NCBI GenBank assembly: GCA_018896985.1
Contig: JAHILQ010000153.1
Span: 1 to 14,247, forward strand
DNA: 14,247 bases
Reading direction: 5' to 3'
Origin: Nitrospinota bacterium
Lineage (GTDB): Bacteria; Nitrospirota; Thermodesulfovibrionia; Thermodesulfovibrionales; UBA1546
The notes beneath the pieces are model-generated. The model did not search any database. It saw nothing but the letters and a program-made list of their open reading frames with translations, and was not told where the DNA came from. Shown here one piece after another: positions 12,706 to 14,247 of the stretch. Numbering within the stretch: the stretch's first letter is position 1; every line of letters begins with the position of its first letter. A program made the position numbers and the translations under genes.

Positions 12706-12771
12706 CTGTCATTGCCGCTTGTCGGCAATCCTTCTGAAAAACAAGGAGTGATTCCAGACAAGCTGGAATGA
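12706..12771. repeat. REP-like paired-hairpin element, copy 3
   Basis: Hairpins ATTGCCG-CTTGT-CGGCAAT (12711-12729) and ATTCCAG-ACAAG-CTGGAAT (12751-12769), bounded by TGTC and GACA, are arranged as in copy 2; the first 42 nt are identical to it. Just upstream, GTCATTGCGAGCGAA (12681-12695) looks like the start of another, truncated palindrome. The element ends against the AGGAGG that serves the next gene. Confidence 0.85.
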
Positions 12772-12785
12772 CAGGAGGCGTAGGG

Positions 12786-13679
12786 ATGACAAGGGTTTTT
12801 GTTATAGTTGTATTAAGTCTATCTATAATTTCGTGCTGGAAACAGGATTCTAATAGCCCCGGCGCTCAGACAAAAGAGGCTCGATATGCTGTTGCTGTTC
12901 TGCCGACTCCTGTTTTGAACACGCCTGATTTCAATTCTGTATTCGGAGGCAGTGACAAAAGGACATTAAAGCTCACCTCAAAAAATCTAATAGAAGAGGT
13001 TGAATTTATTGCCCTGCCGCATACAGTATTTGTTATAGAAGAGAGAATCAGGAAGGGCAGCCGTGAAATACTCAGGGTAACCACAAAAGATTACCCGTAT
13101 CATGCGGCAGGAGGTTATTATATAGACAGCCGCTTTGTTGAGAAGAGATTTGAAAAACCGCAGGAACGCCGGAGGAAACTGCCTGACAAAGATACGATAA
13201 TTAAAAAATTGATTGCTGCTGATGGCGCTATATATGTGTGGGGAGGCAACTATTCAAAGGGAATTCCTGAGATGCTTGAGTTTTATAAACCGTCAGGAAC
13301 ATTGCCCAATGACGCATTGAAGATGTGGACATTGAAAGGCGTTGATTGTTCAGGGCTCCTTTACGAGGCAACCGGAGGCTATACACCGCGCAATACAGAT
13401 TCCCTCTTTTCTTTCGGGATTTCTGTTGATGTAAAAGGACTGTCTCCTGATGAAATAGCAAAGAAGCTCAAGCCCCTTGATATTATTGTTTATAAAAGGC
13501 ACGTGTTAATAGTCCTTAACAGCAGAGAAGTGATTGAGAGCGCTATTTCACGAGGGGTGCATGTCAAAAATCTTCTAAGCGCAGTCAGGGCTGTCAGCGA
13601 AATAATGCAGCCTGCCAATGATTATAAGGGCGATGGCAAGGGAGATAAATTCGTTGTAAGAAGATGGTATCCCGAATAA
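12786..13679 (+). CDS. NlpC/P60-type lipoprotein (probable cell-wall peptidase)
   Basis: The protein has 297 residues from ATG at 12786. I chose this over an in-frame ATG 18 bp upstream because AGGAGG (12773-12778) is spaced 7 nt from it. A lipobox IISC marks C17 as the lipid-bearing residue. Residues about 35-130 resemble an SH3-like targeting region. The catalytic domain starts near YVWGG (150-154); GVDCSGLLYEATGG contains the likely nucleophile C188, and DIIVYKRHVLIV contains the likely base H239. Such enzymes cleave peptide bonds in peptidoglycan stems. The insert between YVWGG and the Cys motif (about 30 residues, with EFYKPSGTLP) is longer than in simple NlpC domains. It is convergent with the bactofilin gene, 21 bp away, with no terminator hairpin in the gap. 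Confidence 0.87.
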   Translation: MTRVFVIVVLSLSIISCWKQDSNSPGAQTKEARYAVAVLPTPVLNTPDFNSVFGGSDKRTLKLTSKNLIEEVEFIALPHTVFVIEERIRKGSREILRVTTKDYPYHAAGGYYIDSRFVEKRFEKPQERRRKLPDKDTIIKKLIAADGAIYVWGGNYSKGIPEMLEFYKPSGTLPNDALKMWTLKGVDCSGLLYEATGGYTPRNTDSLFSFGISVDVKGLSPDEIAKKLKPLDIIVYKRHVLIVLNSREVIESAISRGVHVKNLLSAVRAVSEIMQPANDYKGDGKGDKFVVRRWYPE

Positions 13680-13700
13680 CAGCCCTGAAAAATGAAATCC

Positions 13701-14087
13701 CTAAGACGCCTTTTCCTTTGCCTGCAGTTCAATCACGTTTGATTCTTCCCTGATCATTGAAGAACTGCCGTCAAACATTGCGCCTTCTGCAATGCTGAGT
13801 TTGCTTGTTGTAAGCTCGCCTGTAACCTGTCCTTTAGTCTTAATCTCTATAATTTCTCTGGCGTTTAGATTGCCGTCAACCCTGCCTCCGACAATAATGC
13901 CTTTTGAGACAGCATTGCCCTTAAGATGCGATGTCTCTCCGAGTATAAGCCAGTCAGTTTCAATATTGCCTTCAACTGTGCCGTCAACGCGCAGTGTCCC
14001 CTGCGTTTTTATGTCGCCTTTGAAATTACTGTTGATGCCGATAAATGATTCAAGCTTTTCTGTGTTTTTTGAAAACATTGAAAACAT
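13701..14087 (-). CDS. Bactofilin (polymer-forming cytoskeletal protein)
   Basis: Bactofilins assemble without nucleotides into filaments near the membrane and direct local cell-wall enzymes. The 128 residues show the short hydrophobic start MFSMFSK (possible membrane contact), then the beta-helix repeat core (about 15-110) with repeated turns such as NFKGDIKTQGTLRVDGTVEGNIET and GGRVDGNLNAREIIEIKTKGQVTGELTT. The C-terminal tail is charged. The start has a GGGAGG ribosome site that overlaps the end of the upstream M23 peptidase gene, so the two are coupled. That pairing, bactofilin plus M23 peptidase, is well known in cell-shape systems such as CcmA/Csd of Helicobacter. Confidence 0.93.
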   Translation of the reverse strand: MFSMFSKNTEKLESFIGINSNFKGDIKTQGTLRVDGTVEGNIETDWLILGETSHLKGNAVSKGIIVGGRVDGNLNAREIIEIKTKGQVTGELTTSKLSIAEGAMFDGSSSMIREESNVIELQAKEKAS

Positions 14088-14090
14088 CTG

Positions 14091-14247
14091 CTAATTCCTC
14101 CCTTCTATAAAAGATTTAGGATTAACAGGACTGCCGTTTTTCCATACTTCGTAATGAAGATGCGGCCCTGTTGTATTTCCTGTCGAGCCGACATAGGATA
14201 CGACATCTCCCTTCTTTACACGCTGGCCTACCTTAACCGCAGTCATC
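14091..14247 (-). CDS. M23 (LytM) peptidase, C-terminal end only
   Basis: Only the last 51 residues and the TAG (14093-14091) are in the window. They read through GQRVKKGDVVSYVGSTGNTT and GPHLHYEVWKNG, the second carrying the HxH zinc-ligand motif of M23 metallopeptidases, and finish VNPKSFIEGRN. This family cuts peptidoglycan cross-links, or acts as an amidase activator when the zinc ligands are lost. Here the HLH ligands are present, so an active enzyme is likely. The stop lies 3 bp before the bactofilin ATG. The N-terminal part, signal and any coiled coil lie outside the window. Confidence 0.93.
   Translation of the reverse strand, partial: MTAVKVGQRVKKGDVVSYVGSTGNTTGPHLHYEVWKNGSPVNPKSFIEGRN

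Noticed and set aside
12768..12785. Upstream ATG start for the NlpC/P60 lipoprotein
   Set aside because: It lies inside the repeat element and has no ribosome site; the ATG at 12786 has AGGAGG at proper spacing and gives a normal lipoprotein signal.
1..14247. CRISPR array, insertion sequence transposase, integrase or phage genes
   Set aside because: No regularly spaced long repeats and no transposase, recombinase or phage motifs were seen; the repeats present are short hairpins and heptamers.

Overview
The window looks like chromosomal DNA from a diderm, probably anaerobic bacterium with type IV pili. It carries a secretin-based PilMNOPQ machine, lipoprotein signals, CutA and a bactofilin. 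Nitrospirota or a deltaproteobacterial-type lineage is my best guess from gene content, moderate base composition and repeat style. That is an inference, since no marker here fixes the taxonomy.

Layout. Positions 1-3667 are a minus-strand cluster: a sigma70-like promoter (3639-3667), a small exported protein, argG (arginine synthesis), dprA (DNA uptake and recombination) and the N-terminal part of topA, which runs off the window. Just upstream on the same strand are tRNA-Ala(CGC) and a 55-codon gene that ordinary gene callers would miss. That gene has two CxxC motifs and an in-frame TGA at codon 16, followed at the right distance by a bacterial-type SECIS hairpin. It is a strong candidate selenoprotein and the most interesting item in the window. 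Positions 4038-8527 are a plus-strand pilus operon (small two-helix membrane protein, pilM, pilN, pilO, pilP, pilQ), tightly overlapped except where a repeat element separates pilN from pilO. An M29-type aminopeptidase follows. Two minus-strand GspG-like prepilin genes lie at 10044-12104; one carries a carboxypeptidase-regulatory-like domain, an FN3 domain and a Cys-containing tail. Then come cutA and an NlpC/P60 lipoprotein on the plus strand, and convergent to these a bactofilin preceded by the end of an M23 (LytM) peptidase.

Genes working together. PilM (cytoplasm), PilN and PilO (inner membrane), PilP (periplasmic lipoprotein) and PilQ (outer-membrane secretin) form the alignment subcomplex of the pilus. 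The two prepilins are plausible fibre or tip subunits. DprA supports natural transformation, which often depends on such pili. The bactofilin, M23 peptidase and NlpC/P60 lipoprotein form a separate cell-wall and shape group.

The window is also rich in small repeats. (i) Arrays of 7-bp tandem units with different sequences occur at eight places, several inside reading frames or signal/leader peptides (topA, argG end, pilP, pilQ, prepilin). Seven is not a multiple of three, so copy-number change would shift frame. (ii) REP-like hairpins share an invariant CTTGT/ACAAG loop and have compensating stem changes; they occur between pilN and pilO, after the aminopeptidase and before the NlpC gene, with a relative before cutA.
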